Positions 16,634 to 25,290 of a DNA stretch of 43,270 nucleotides are shown piece after piece; position 1 is the stretch's first letter, and each line of letters starts with the position of its first letter. The DNA is from an uncultured Planctomycetaceae bacterium. GTDB taxonomy: Bacteria; Planctomycetota; Planctomycetia; Planctomycetales; Planctomycetaceae. The DNA is taken from contig CAIOTJ010000166.1 in NCBI GenBank assembly GCA_903861195.1, forward strand, positions 1 to 43,270, read 5' to 3'. Below the pieces are notes generated by a model. That model was not told the origin of the DNA and searched no databases. It saw only the letters and a list, made by a program, of their open reading frames with translations. Both the position numbers and the translations under genes were made by a program.

Positions 16634-16669
16634 AACGGCCCTTCCTTCGGGAGGGGCCGTTGGTGTTTT
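16634..16669 (+). terminator. Rho-independent terminator with TTCG tetraloop
   Basis: AACGGCCCTTCC (16634-16645) pairs with GGAGGGGCCGTT (16650-16661), with one G-U pair, around a TTCG loop (16646-16649). GGTGTTTT follows, with the T run at 16666-16669. It ends the Cys/Gly-rich protein gene, 62 bases after its stop. Confidence 0.8.
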
Positions 16670-16740
16670 CTGCCGGGACCAACCAGGGGTCGGGGCGAAC
16701 CCCGCACTTTTCCGCCTTGTCTGCCTTCCTTGGATTGGCC

Positions 16741-18474
16741 ATGCAGAACATCGAGATCACCCGCCTCTTCGAGGAACTGGCCGATCTGCTGGAGATTCAA
16801 AACGCCAATCCCTTTCGCGTGCGGGCGTACCGGAATGCGGCCCGTACACTGGGGGATTTGCCCGAGTCGGCGGCCGAGATTCTCGCGGATCCGAACCGGT
16901 CCCTCGACGATTTGCCCGGAATTGGCAAAGACCTGGCCGAGAAGATTGCGACCATCGTCAGCACGAGGACCCTGCCGCAACTCGAGGAACTGCGGGCCGC
17001 AGTTCCGGCGGGAGTGGTCGAGATGCTGAAGGTTCCGGGCCTGGGACCGAAGAAGGCGGCGGCGTTGTTTCAGCAATTGCAGATCACCTCCCTGGCGGAG
17101 TTGAAGGCCCAGTGTGAATCGGGGGCCGTGGCCAAGCTCAAGGGATTTGGTGCCAAAACCGCCCAGGTCATCCTCGAGGGTTTGGCCCACCTCGCGCAGG
17201 CTGGCCAGCGGTTGTACCTGGCCGAGGTGGAGCCGCTGGCCGAGGAGCTGCTCACGCACCTGCGCGGCGTACCCGGCGTGGTGCGGGTTGAGGCGGCGGG
17301 AAGTTTTCGGCGGCGGCGCGAGACCCTGGGGGATCTCGATTTGCTGGCGATCGCCCGGAATTCGGAGGCGGTGATGCAGGCGTTGGCCGCGCATCCCGCG
17401 GTGGACAAGGTGCTGCAGCAAGGGGAGACCAAGCAACGGGTACGGCTGAAGCTGGGCCTGGAAATGGACCTGCGGGTGGTGCCCGAAGAGTCGTATGGGG
17501 CGGCTTTGCAGTATTTCACCGGTTCAAAAGACCACAACATCAGGGTCCGGCAGCGGGCCATCGAGCGGGGTCTGAAGCTGAATGAATACGGTCTCTTCCG
17601 GGGCGAGACGCAGGTTGGGGGGGCGACCGAGAACGAGGTCTACCAGGCGGTGGAACTGCCGTGGATACCACCGGAATTGAGGGAATCTCGGCGGGAGTTC
17701 GACTGGGCGGTCGCCGGAACGCTGCCCACCCTGATCGAACCGGGCGATTTGCAGGGGGACCTGCACATGCACACGACCGCCACCGATGGTGCCGCGACCA
17801 TTCGCGAGATGATCGAGGCGGCCCAGACGCGGGGCCTGACCTACATCGCCATCACCGACCATTCGCAACGGGTCTCGATGGCCAATGGGCTGGATGCGAA
17901 GCACCTCCGCAAGCACTGGGCGGAAATCGAAGCGATCCGGGCCGATTATCCACGCATTCACGTGCTCAAGGGCATTGAATGCGACATTCTGGAAGACGCC
18001 ACACTCGATCTGGATGACGAGGTGTTGGCCGAGGCCGACTGGGTGTTGGCCGTATTGCACTACGGTTTGAAGCAGCCGGCCGAGCAGATTACCCGACGCT
18101 TGATGACAGCCATCGAGAACCCGCATGTGGATGCGATCGGGCACCTGACCGGGCGCCTGATTGGCAAGCGGCCGCCTGCGGCGATGGACCTGGGGACCGT
18201 GTTGCGGGGGATGAGCCAACATGGAAAGTGGTTGGAAATCAACGCCCACCCCGCCCGTCTGGATGCCGATGACATCACCGTGGCCCAGGCGAAAGATCTG
18301 GGAATTCCCATCGTCATCAATTCCGACTCGCACAGTGTGCAGGGATTCGAAGTGTTGAAATATGGCGTGTACCAGGCACGGCGGGGCGGTCTGGAGTCTG
18401 GAGATGTGATGAATGCCCTGCCGTGGGGAGAGTTTCGAAACCGGTTGGCCCGTCGGCGACGGAACGACGTGTGA
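16741..18474 (+). CDS. polX: DNA polymerase/3'-5' exonuclease PolX
   Basis: A 577-residue protein of the usual bacterial PolX length. The N-terminal 8-kDa-like part carries helix-hairpin-helix motifs ([13 protein letters not shown] near 57-69, [13 protein letters not shown] near 98-110). The nucleotidyltransferase centre follows: [15 protein letters not shown] with Asp198 and Asp200, and the third acidic residue in EMDLRVV (Asp243). The C-terminal PHP nuclease domain (from about 335) has [12 protein letters not shown] (His342, His344), ITDHSQR, GIECDIL and INSDSHSV, the metal ligands of the family. It fills short gaps in DNA repair, and the PHP domain gives 3'-5' exonuclease and AP-endonuclease activity in relatives. 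The start is the ATG where family similarity begins. Confidence 0.96.
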   Translation: MQNIEITRLFEELADLLEIQNANPFRVRAYRNAARTLGDLPESAAEILADPNRSLDDLPGIGKDLAEKIATIVSTRTLPQLEELRAAVPAGVVEMLKVPGLGPKKAAALFQQLQITSLAELKAQCESGAVAKLKGFGAKTAQVILEGLAHLAQAGQRLYLAEVEPLAEELLTHLRGVPGVVRVEAAGSFRRRRETLGDLDLLAIARNSEAVMQALAAHPAVDKVLQQGETKQRVRLKLGLEMDLRVVPEESYGAALQYFTGSKDHNIRVRQRAIERGLKLNEYGLFRGETQVGGATENEVYQAVELPWIPPELRESRREFDWAVAGTLPTLIEPGDLQGDLHMHTTATDGAATIREMIEAAQTRGLTYIAITDHSQRVSMANGLDAKHLRKHWAEIEAIRADYPRIHVLKGIECDILEDATLDLDDEVLAEADWVLAVLHYGLKQPAEQITRRLMTAIENPHVDAIGHLTGRLIGKRPPAAMDLGTVLRGMSQHGKWLEINAHPARLDADDITVAQAKDLGIPIVINSDSHSVQGFEVLKYGVYQARRGGLESGDVMNALPWGEFRNRLARRRRNDV

Positions 18475-18809
18475 AGTGGGGCCCCGGCGTTGAGTCTGGG
18501 CGTGCCCCTTGAGGCACATGTGGTTTTGCGAACAGTAGTGACTGCAGGAGCAAATGCGGGAATCTTGCAGAGGCTGCCGCGGAGTAGTACCATCTCGGTT
18601 TCGACTTTCCCGGGCGACCTCCGGTCCGGGACCAAGTGGGGCCAGACAGACAGGTTCGGGCTTCCACCCATCGGGCCACTGTAGGTTCCGTGGCCGGTTT
18701 GTGCGGCGTTTTTTCGTCGGGACGGCCCGGCGCGGAGGACGCAGAGGCACTGTCGAGACAAGAGTCGAGTCACCAGCAGAGTCACGAAGGGAAACCGAGG
18801 AAAGTAACG
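18475..18809 (+). other. Intergenic region holding the rplY leader
   Basis: 335 bases without a gene between polX and rplY. It contains a plausible promoter at 18565-18593 (listed separately), which would leave a leader of about 210 bases before rplY. No T-tailed terminator for polX was seen. Confidence 0.45.
18565..18593 (+). promoter_or_regulatory. Putative sigma-70 promoter of rplY
   Basis: TTGCAG (18565-18570) and TACCAT (18588-18593) are separated by exactly 17 bases. The expected start is near 18600. Both hexamers are partial matches, so confidence is moderate to low. Confidence 0.4.
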
Positions 18810-19463
18810 ATGTCTGTGATGGGAAAAATCGCCGTCAAGCGGCGCGCTGAACGGGGAACCCGGGCCTGCATGCGGCTGCGTGAGCAGGCGATTGTCCCCG
18901 GAAATATCTATGGCCATAAGCAGGAAACCGTGCCGGTCATGATGACCGCCGCCGATCTTTTGCAACAGCTGAAAGAGGGGCATCGGGTGCTCGAGGTTGA
19001 TCTGGAAGGTCAGCACGAAACGACGATTATCCGCGAGATTCAGTGGGACACGTTCGGCAAGCATCTGATGCATGTTGACCTGCTGCGGGTCGACCCGAAT
19101 GAGAAGCTCACGGTCGAAGTGAAGGTCGAGCTGAAGGGAACGGCTCCGGGGGCAATGGGCGGCGGGATTTTGGACCACGAGATGCGGACCGTCCTCATCG
19201 AGTGCCTCGCCATTCAGATTCCCGACAGTATTCCGGTCAAAATTGGCAGCCTGGAAGTCGGGCAGTCGATTCACGTCCGCGAACTCGAGATGCCTCCCAA
19301 CTGCCGCTGCCTGAGCCATGCCGAAGACGTGGTCGTGCAGATTCTGGCCAAGGGAGCCCAACCGGTGCTGACCCCGACCGAGGGGCCGGCCCAGCCCGAG
19401 TTGATCAAGAAGCCTGCGAAGGAAGGGGCCGAAGAGGCCGCTGGCGACAGCAAGAAGAAGTAG
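18810..19463 (+). CDS. rplY: 50S ribosomal protein bL25 (CTC/TL5 type)
   Basis: A 217-residue protein of the long, two-domain bL25/Ctc type. The N-terminal 5S-rRNA-binding domain shows RAERGTRACMRLREQAIVPGNIYG and later IIREIQWDTFGKHLMHVDLLRV. The C-terminal beta domain shows VEVKVELKGTAPGAMGGGILDH, LECLAIQIPDSIPVKI and LEVGQSIHVREL, and ends in a Lys/Glu-rich tail. It binds 5S rRNA in the large subunit. The ATG at 18810 has GAGGAAAG upstream; the frame is open to 18636, but that part is unlike bL25. It is followed by a terminator and then by pth, a common bacterial neighbour. Confidence 0.95.
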   Translation: MSVMGKIAVKRRAERGTRACMRLREQAIVPGNIYGHKQETVPVMMTAADLLQQLKEGHRVLEVDLEGQHETTIIREIQWDTFGKHLMHVDLLRVDPNEKLTVEVKVELKGTAPGAMGGGILDHEMRTVLIECLAIQIPDSIPVKIGSLEVGQSIHVRELEMPPNCRCLSHAEDVVVQILAKGAQPVLTPTEGPAQPELIKKPAKEGAEEAAGDSKKK

Positions 19464-19538
19464 GCGGGCGCTCTCCGGGGAGCCCTCGGCGGCCTGTCGT
19501 CTCCCAACCGGGGGCCGCTCGACTCGCCATCGATTTCT

Positions 19539-19579
19539 CAGCAGCCGGGTTGCCTTGTGCGTCCCGGCTGCTGTTGTTT
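19539..19579 (+). terminator. Rho-independent terminator of rplY
   Basis: CAGCAGCCGGG (19539-19549) and CCCGGCTGCTG (19563-19573) form a perfect 11-bp stem with a 13-base loop, followed by the T-rich tail TTGTTT. It lies 76 bases after the rplY stop. The rest of 19464-19795 shows no gene; pth therefore probably has its own start signal or depends on read-through. Confidence 0.7.
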
Positions 19580-19795
19580 GGCGTTCTCCAGGTGATTTGT
19601 GACCGGTGAGCGGCAACCGCGGACAAGGAGGGACGACCCTGTGGGGCCCCCCCTGAGTCACGGTGAATGCCTGGGTTGAACGTCGGGTCTGGAGGAAGTT
19701 GAGCCCCAACCGGGGACTGTTCTGGCTTGTCTTTCGCTCGATTGGTGCGGGCTCAGGCGCTGCGTTTCCGACTGTTCAAACGAGGTCGCGACGTC

Positions 19796-20398
19796 ATGAA
19801 GGTGATCGTAGGCCTGGGAAATCCGGGAAAGAAGTATGACGGGACCCGGCACAATGTCGGGTTTGATCTGCTGGCCGAATTGAATCGTCGCTGGAAGGTG
19901 CCGCGGCCCAAGGAGAAATTCGAGGGGTTGCTGGCCGAGGTACAGGTCGGATCGCAGAAGGTGGTGCTGCTGGCTCCCCAGACTTTTATGAACGCCAGCG
20001 GGCAGTCGGTTCGCCAGGTGCGGGACTTTTATCATTTGCAGCCGGCGGACTTCCTGGTGATTTGCGACGATCTGAATCTCCCGGTGGGACGACTGCGGCT
20101 GCGTCCCGGAGGATCCTCGGGGGGGCAGAAGGGGATTCAGAACATCATCCAGCACTTCGGCACCGAGGAGTTTCCCCGCTTGCGGATTGGCGTGGGACGG
20201 CCGCCCGGCGACCGCAACGCGGCCGATTATGTGTTGGATCGGTTTCACAAATCGGAACTGCCACTGGTCGATCAGGCAATTCTGTTGGCGGCCGATTGCT
20301 GCGATTGCTGGTTGGCGGAGGGAGTCGCCGCGGCCATGAACCGGTTTAACTCCGAGCCCAAGGGCCCTTCCACCGCACCCGATTCGCCCTCGCGCTGA
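19796..20398 (+). CDS. pth: Peptidyl-tRNA hydrolase
   Basis: A 200-residue protein beginning MKVIVGLGNPGKKYDGTRHNVGF, with the catalytic His (His19) and Asn9. It continues with LLAPQTFMNASGQSV, the catalytic Asp region LVICDDLNLPVGRLRLRP, GGSSGGQKGIQNII and RLRIGVGRP. It releases tRNA from peptidyl-tRNAs that drop off ribosomes and is essential in most bacteria. The frame is open upstream to 19727, but the family N-terminus starts at this ATG. The last 20 or so residues (NSEPKGPSTAPDSPSR) are a polar extension. It lies 332 bases after rplY, beyond that gene's terminator. Confidence 0.96.
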   Translation: MKVIVGLGNPGKKYDGTRHNVGFDLLAELNRRWKVPRPKEKFEGLLAEVQVGSQKVVLLAPQTFMNASGQSVRQVRDFYHLQPADFLVICDDLNLPVGRLRLRPGGSSGGQKGIQNIIQHFGTEEFPRLRIGVGRPPGDRNAADYVLDRFHKSELPLVDQAILLAADCCDCWLAEGVAAAMNRFNSEPKGPSTAPDSPSR

Positions 20399-20479
20399 CC
20401 GGATGTGGGGAGCAGCCAACTGGGGATCGTCGCTCCAGGCCTGCAGGTTCTGGCCATCTGGAAGTTGGGCAAGGGGTGG

Positions 20480-20508
20480 TTTTCGTCCTGATGACGCAGT
20501 GCTATTCT
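20480..20508 (+). promoter_or_regulatory. Putative promoter of the prenyltransferase-fold/NPCBM pair
   Basis: TTTTCG (20480-20485) and TATTCT (20503-20508) are 17 bases apart. The same arrangement (TTTCGA, 17 bases, TATTCT) occurs at 23042-23070, before another secreted-protein gene. Transcription would start near 20515 and the leader would contain the three 15-bp repeats. Confidence 0.4.
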
Positions 20509-20565
20509 TTGGGTGTGCGTTCAGTGCCGCGATTTGGTCCCGGTGCCAGGTCAGACAGAGTGACT

Positions 20566-20610
20566 GTCACCAGAAAAGTTGTCACCAGAAAAGTTGTCAC
20601 CAGAAAAGTT
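20566..20610 (+). repeat. Three perfect 15-bp direct repeats before the prenyltransferase-fold gene
   Basis: GTCACCAGAAAAGTT occurs three times head to tail (20566-20580, 20581-20595, 20596-20610), ending ten bases before the chosen GTG start. An in-frame stop at 20561 precedes them. If a TTG or CTG inside the repeats were used as start they would encode SPEKL units; otherwise they lie in the leader or could be protein-binding sites. Confidence 0.9.
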
Positions 20611-20620
20611 GCAGGTGATC

Positions 20621-21703
20621 GTGAACAGGTCGATCGGCCGGGTGGGGGTGTGGGGTCTGTGTTGGGCAGCGGTCTGGGGGGGGTTCGCATGCCAGGCGGT
20701 TGCCGCTCCCCCGCAGAGCATGCCGCGCACAGTGGAAACCAGCGCTCAGGAACTGATCACTCCGCGGGCCGAACAGGCGATTGAGCGGGGGCTGCAATAT
20801 CTGGTGAGGTCGCAGCGTCCCAATGGATCTTTTGGATCGGGAACGAGTTACGAGGGGCACGTGGCTGTGACCGCGCTGGCGGGAATGGCGATGTTGGCCT
20901 CGGGCAGTTCCCCCGGACGGGGGCCTTACGGCGAGTCGCTCGAGCGGGCTGTTTCGTATGTTCTCGACAATGTCACAGCGACCGGGTTGATCTCGGCCTC
21001 CGAGCATCGGAACATGAACCCGATGTATGGTCATGGGTTTGCGACTTTGTTTCTCGCGGAGGTCTACGGCATGACCAACGACGAACGGATTCGCGACAAG
21101 CTCAAGCTGGCGGTCAAAACCATCATCGCTTCCCAGAACAAAGAGGGGGGCTGGCGGTATTTTCCAGTCCGCCGCGAGGCCGACGTCTCCGCCACCGTCT
21201 GCCAGATGATGGCGTTGCGGGCCGCCCGGAATGCCGGCATCGCCGTTCCCAAATCGACGGTCGACGCCTGCGTGGAATACATCCGACGCTGTCAGAATCC
21301 CGATGGGGGATTTGCCTACATGCTCTCGGGAGGAGGGATGGGCATGGGAAGTCTGATGCCCCGCTCAGCGGCGGGTGTGGTGGTCCTCTACAGTGCCGGC
21401 GTCTATGAAGACCCGCAGATCGAGCGGGGGTTGCGGTATTTGCAGGAACAGGCATTTCAACCCGTGCAGTTCCGGCAGGAAGGCTTTTACTACTACGGTC
21501 AGTATTACGCCGCCCAGGCGATGTGGTACGCCGGCGGTGAGTATTGGCGGCGTTGGTTTCCGCGGGTGCGTGACGACCTTGTTTCGCAACAGCAGGCGGC
21601 GGGGAACTGGTCCGACAGCACGGTCTGCCCGGAATATGCGACCGCCATGTGCTGCATCGTGCTGCAGTTGTCAAACAATTGCCTGCCCATCTTCCAGCGG
21701 TGA
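20621..21703 (+). CDS. Secreted prenyltransferase/squalene-cyclase-fold repeat protein
   Basis: A 360-residue protein with a Sec signal (VGVWGLCWAAVWGGFACQAVAA). It is built of alpha/alpha-barrel repeats with Q-x-x-x-G-x-F/W motifs: SQRPNGSFGSG, SQNKEGGWRYF, CQNPDGGFAYM and QQAAGNWSD, the pattern of terpenoid cyclase/prenyltransferase toroids. The cyclase catalytic DxDD motif is not seen, so a cyclase function is not supported. Planctomycetes carry many such secreted proteins of unknown role, perhaps carbohydrate or protein binding. GTG 20621 was chosen because AGG lies five bases upstream; GTG 20615 or a TTG at 20579 are alternatives. Its stop overlaps the next gene's GTG start (GTGA), implying coupled translation. 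Confidence 0.85.
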   Translation: MNRSIGRVGVWGLCWAAVWGGFACQAVAAPPQSMPRTVETSAQELITPRAEQAIERGLQYLVRSQRPNGSFGSGTSYEGHVAVTALAGMAMLASGSSPGRGPYGESLERAVSYVLDNVTATGLISASEHRNMNPMYGHGFATLFLAEVYGMTNDERIRDKLKLAVKTIIASQNKEGGWRYFPVRREADVSATVCQMMALRAARNAGIAVPKSTVDACVEYIRRCQNPDGGFAYMLSGGGMGMGSLMPRSAAGVVVLYSAGVYEDPQIERGLRYLQEQAFQPVQFRQEGFYYYGQYYAAQAMWYAGGEYWRRWFPRVRDDLVSQQQAAGNWSDSTVCPEYATAMCCIVLQLSNNCLPIFQR

Positions 21704-22995
21704 CCGCCGTGACGTGCTTCCTGACAGGTGGAGGACGATTCCAGCCCGCTGGCGGCCCGGCTGGGCGAACCGTCGGCCTGGGACTGGCGCTGTGGTTCGT
21801 ATTCGGTGCCTGGACCGGGCTGGCCTGCGGGCAGGTGGGGGGCGTCCTGCGGACGGGTCAGTTGCTGACGCGGGGGGGAGAATCACTGGCGGGACGCCTC
21901 GAAAAGTTGACCGAGGAAGGTCTGACCTGGCAGGGAGAAGCCGCCCGGAATTTTCCGCTGGCCGACGTGGTGCGGTGGGAATTCGAGGGGCGGCGGGCCC
22001 GATTGAGTCGCGAATCACCCCTGGTGATCCTGGCGAATGGCGACCTGTTGGCGGCGGACGTGGTGCGGGCGGACGAAGAGGAGTTGGCGCTCCGTTGGGA
22101 CCGGCTGACCGGTCTGCGGGAATTCGCCATTCCCCTCGAAGCCGTCCGGGCGGTGGTCTTTCGGCAGCCGACCGAGGGGGAATTGCTGCGGGATCTGTGG
22201 CGTCGTGTGGAGCAGGCCGTCCCCGGGGCGGACGAACTGGTCCTGCAGAATGGGGACACCCTTCGTGGAGAGTTGAAGGGGGTTTCGGACCGCGAGCTGC
22301 GGCTGGAAGGGGAGAATGCCCCCGGTACCCTGGGCCGGCGGGGCGTGCTGGCGGTGATTTTCAATCCGGAATTGCAGGACTTGCCCCGGCTGGAAGGAGC
22401 GGGGGGACTGATCACGCTGACCGATGGCAGCCGGCTGCATGTTGGCGGACTGCGGCTGATCGACGGTGAGCTGTTGGGCTGCGAGGCCTTGTGCGCGACC
22501 CCGTTTGAGTTTCCCTGTGCGGCTGTCGTGTCGGTGCAGTTTCTGGGGCAAGGCTGCCAGCCTTTGTCGGAACTCGAGCCGGTGGAGTCGGAATTCACCC
22601 CATTCCTGGCCGAGGACTGGCCTTGGCGGCGGGACCGCAACTGTCTGGGACAACCGTTTCAATTGCGCGGGAACTGCCATGCGACCGGTCTGGGGGTGCA
22701 TAGTCGCCAGCGCCTGACCTATGACCTTCCCGGGCGGGCCGAGGCGTTTGTGGCGACCGTGGGAATCGACGACAGCGCGCGGGGACGGGGGGCGGTGGAG
22801 TTCGCCGTGCTCGTCGACGACCAGCCTGTCTGGAGCAGTGGCGTGGTGCGGGGCCGCGATGAACCCCGGCCGGTTCCGCGGGTGTCTCTGAAGGGAGCGC
22901 GCCGCCTGACGTTGTTGGTCGACTTCGGTCCCGAAGCCAATGTGCTGGATCATGCCGACTGGTGCGATGCGGTGCTGATTGGTGCCCCCCGCTGA
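21700..22995 (+). CDS. Secreted NPCBM-domain protein
   Basis: A 431-residue protein with an N-terminal hydrophobic segment (VGLGLALWFVFGAWTGLACG), probably a signal peptide. The middle has repeated short beta motifs of the form LxNGDxLxGEL (ILANGDLLAADVV, VLQNGDTLRGELKG, TLTDGSRLHVGGL), suggesting SH3- or beta-propeller-like repeats. The C-terminal 120 residues form an NPCBM carbohydrate-binding domain (HATGLGVHSRQRLTYDL, FVATVGIDDSARGRG, AVEFAVLVDDQPVWSSG, LLVDFGPEANVLDHADW). NPCBM domains bind sugars next to glycosidases. GTG at 21700 overlaps the upstream stop by four bases; an in-frame GTG at 21709 is an alternative. The pair with the toroid protein suggests joint action on an extracellular polymer (inferred). 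Confidence 0.85.
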   Translation: MTAVTCFLTGGGRFQPAGGPAGRTVGLGLALWFVFGAWTGLACGQVGGVLRTGQLLTRGGESLAGRLEKLTEEGLTWQGEAARNFPLADVVRWEFEGRRARLSRESPLVILANGDLLAADVVRADEEELALRWDRLTGLREFAIPLEAVRAVVFRQPTEGELLRDLWRRVEQAVPGADELVLQNGDTLRGELKGVSDRELRLEGENAPGTLGRRGVLAVIFNPELQDLPRLEGAGGLITLTDGSRLHVGGLRLIDGELLGCEALCATPFEFPCAAVVSVQFLGQGCQPLSELEPVESEFTPFLAEDWPWRRDRNCLGQPFQLRGNCHATGLGVHSRQRLTYDLPGRAEAFVATVGIDDSARGRGAVEFAVLVDDQPVWSSGVVRGRDEPRPVPRVSLKGARRLTLLVDFGPEANVLDHADWCDAVLIGAPR

Positions 22996-23041
22996 GCGGC
23001 CCCGGTCGACTGACTCTCTGTCTCCCGCACCCTCCGACTGC

Positions 23042-23070
23042 TTTCGACTGTGTCGGGGGTCTGTTATTCT
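23042..23070 (+). promoter_or_regulatory. Putative promoter of the NHL/thioredoxin gene
   Basis: TTTCGA (23042-23047) and TATTCT (23065-23070) are 17 bases apart. The start would be near 23077, about 54 bases before the ATG. It matches the layout of the putative promoter at 20480-20508. Confidence 0.45.
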
Positions 23071-23130
23071 CGCCGATACTGCAGTCCCTTTCCTGTTCCT
23101 GGATCCCCCCCTTCGAGACGGAGTTCCCGC

Positions 23131-25290
23131 ATGGTTGCCCCCCGCACTGCCCAGTCGAGTCGGTTGTTGTGGATGGCCTGCCTGACCGCCGCCCTGTGGA
23201 TCGTGGGAGCCGTTGGGACCGTGGCCTCGGCCCAGGACGACACCGACGCCCCGCCGGCAGACAAGGCGGCACAAGACACGGATGACAAAGATCCCGCGAA
23301 TCAGATTCCCGAGAACCCGTTCCCCAACCGCTTCAAGGCTCCCGAGCTGGAGGGAGGGGCTGGCTGGCTCAATTGCGGAGGGGAGATCAGCCTCAAGGAT
23401 CTGCGCGGCAAGGTGGTGCTGATCGATTTCTGGACCTTCTGCTGCATCAATTGCATTCATGTCTTGCCCGACCTGAAGTTTCTCGAGCAGAAGTACGGCA
23501 AGGAACTGGTTGTCATCGGGGTCCACTCGGCCAAGTTCGATAATGAGAAGGAAACCGAGAATATCCGCCGCGCGATTGTGCGGTACGAGATCGAGCATCC
23601 AGTGGTCAACGACAATGAGATGACCATCTGGCGTCGGTTCGGAGTGCGCAGCTGGCCGACACTGGTGTTGATCGATCCGGAGGGAATGTACTGCGGCTAT
23701 GTCTCGGGAGAAGGGCAGCGGGAACTGCTCGACAATGTCATTGCCAAGCTGATTGCCCACCATCGTGCGAAGGGGACGCTGGATGAGACACCGGTCAACT
23801 TCGCGCTCGAGCGGTCGCGGGCGGCCAGCGGTCCCCTGCGGTTCCCGGGAAAACTGTTGGCCGATGCCCAGGGGGGCCGGCTGTTCATCTCGGACAGCAA
23901 TCACAACCGGATTGTCGTCGCTGGCCTGGATGGCAAGCTGCAGGCCACGATCGGTTCCGGGGCAATGGGAAGAGAGGATGGAGACTTCCAGACCGCGACG
24001 TTCGATCACCCCCAGGGAATGGCCCTCGACGGTGACCGGTTGTTCGTGGCTGACACCGAGAATCACCTGCTGCGACGGGTCGATCTGAAGTCCCGTCAGG
24101 TGACGACCGTGGCAGGGACCGGAGTCCAGGGACAGGAACGGTTCCGCGGTGGTCCGGGTTTGAAGTTGGCGCTCAACAGCCCGTGGGATCTGTCGCTGCA
24201 TTCGGGCCGTCTGTTCATTGCCATGGCCGGTCCGCATCAGATCTGGACCTATGACCTCAAGTCGGGCGATGTGCAACCGTATGCTGGATCCGGCCGCGAA
24301 GACATTCTCAACGGCAGCTTGCGGATCTCGGGTGAGCCTGGAGTCGATTTCGATGCCAACGAGGTTCAGCGGGTGTCGGCCTTCGCCCAGCCCTCGGGGC
24401 TCGCCAGTGATGGGGAGTCTCTCTACGTGGTCGACAGCGAAGGTTCGGCCATTCGCAAAGTCCCCCTGTCGGGGGAGGGGAAAGTGACGACGATCGCGGG
24501 AACCTCCGATCTCCCGGGGGGCCGCAGCCTGTTCGAGTTTGGCGACAAGGACGGCACCGGAGAAGAGGCCCGCTTCCAGCATCCGCTGGGAATTGCGTGG
24601 CACGACGGACAGCTCTACGTGGCGGACAGTTACAATCACAAGGTGAAGACGGTGCATCCCCAAACCGGTGAGGTTCGCACCGTGTATGGGGATGGAAAGT
24701 CTGGCATGGGGGTGAAGCCCCTGCAGTTCTCCGAGCCGGCGGGGCTGGCCATCGCCAACGGGGCCCTGTACGTGGCCGACACCAACAATCACCAGATCAA
24801 GCGGATCGACCTGGCCACCGGGGCCGCCGGGGTTCTGGAAATCGCCGGCCTGACTCCCCCCAACCCCCCTCGAAAAGCGACTCCCGTGCCCGATGTGACC
24901 CCCACCGAGTTGGCCGTCCAGCGGATCGCCGCCACCGATTCGTTGAGTGTCGAACTCAACGTGGAACTGCCCGAAGACTACAAGCTGAATCCCCAGTTGC
25001 CTCCCAGCTTTCGTGTGCAGACGGCCGAAGGGGTGAAGTTGGTGGCCGCTGACGCGCTGGAGGGGAAGCAGGAGGCCGAGTTGGTCGAGGGCCAAGAGAC
25101 GATCCGTCTGAAGATTCCCCTCATTTCGGGGGCCCGGCAGGGCGACCTGAAACTGCAGGTGACGTTTGGCTATTGCCGCGCCGGGACCGGTGGCCTGTGC
25201 AAATTGAAAACCCTCGCCTGGAAAATTCCCTTGCAGGTGGATCCCCAGTCGACACAGAAGCAACTGGGGCTCTCGGCCCAGGTGGAATAA
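23131..25290 (+). CDS. Secreted thioredoxin-like/NHL-repeat protein
   Basis: A 719-residue protein. A signal peptide (LLWMACLTAALWIVGAVGTVASA) and an acidic linker are followed by a TlpA-like thioredoxin domain (about 70-220) with VVLIDFWTFCCINCIHVLPDL. The active CxxC is Cys105-Ile-Asn-Cys108, preceded by an extra Cys104; the cis-Pro region RSWPTLVLIDP is present. From about 240 to 600 there are NHL beta-propeller repeats (GRLFISDSNHNRIVVAGLDG, GDRLFVADTENHLLRRVDL, GQLYVADSYNHKVKTVHP, GALYVADTNNHQIKRIDL). A C-terminal beta domain ends near QVTFGYCRAGTGGLC. The order resembles NHLRC2-type proteins. It probably acts as a periplasmic thiol-disulfide protein with a binding propeller. Its substrate is unknown. 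Confidence 0.92.
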   Translation: MVAPRTAQSSRLLWMACLTAALWIVGAVGTVASAQDDTDAPPADKAAQDTDDKDPANQIPENPFPNRFKAPELEGGAGWLNCGGEISLKDLRGKVVLIDFWTFCCINCIHVLPDLKFLEQKYGKELVVIGVHSAKFDNEKETENIRRAIVRYEIEHPVVNDNEMTIWRRFGVRSWPTLVLIDPEGMYCGYVSGEGQRELLDNVIAKLIAHHRAKGTLDETPVNFALERSRAASGPLRFPGKLLADAQGGRLFISDSNHNRIVVAGLDGKLQATIGSGAMGREDGDFQTATFDHPQGMALDGDRLFVADTENHLLRRVDLKSRQVTTVAGTGVQGQERFRGGPGLKLALNSPWDLSLHSGRLFIAMAGPHQIWTYDLKSGDVQPYAGSGREDILNGSLRISGEPGVDFDANEVQRVSAFAQPSGLASDGESLYVVDSEGSAIRKVPLSGEGKVTTIAGTSDLPGGRSLFEFGDKDGTGEEARFQHPLGIAWHDGQLYVADSYNHKVKTVHPQTGEVRTVYGDGKSGMGVKPLQFSEPAGLAIANGALYVADTNNHQIKRIDLATGAAGVLEIAGLTPPNPPRKATPVPDVTPTELAVQRIAATDSLSVELNVELPEDYKLNPQLPPSFRVQTAEGVKLVAADALEGKQEAELVEGQETIRLKIPLISGARQGDLKLQVTFGYCRAGTGGLCKLKTLAWKIPLQVDPQSTQKQLGLSAQVE

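Noticed and set aside
16620-16660. A tRNA T-arm-like GTTCGATTCCC on the minus strand
   Set aside because: No acceptor stem, anticodon arm or 3' end fits around it, and the bases are better explained by the TTCG-loop terminator on the plus strand.
20566-20610. CRISPR array suggested by repeated units
   Set aside because: The three units are contiguous with no spacers and only 15 bp long, and no cas gene is nearby.
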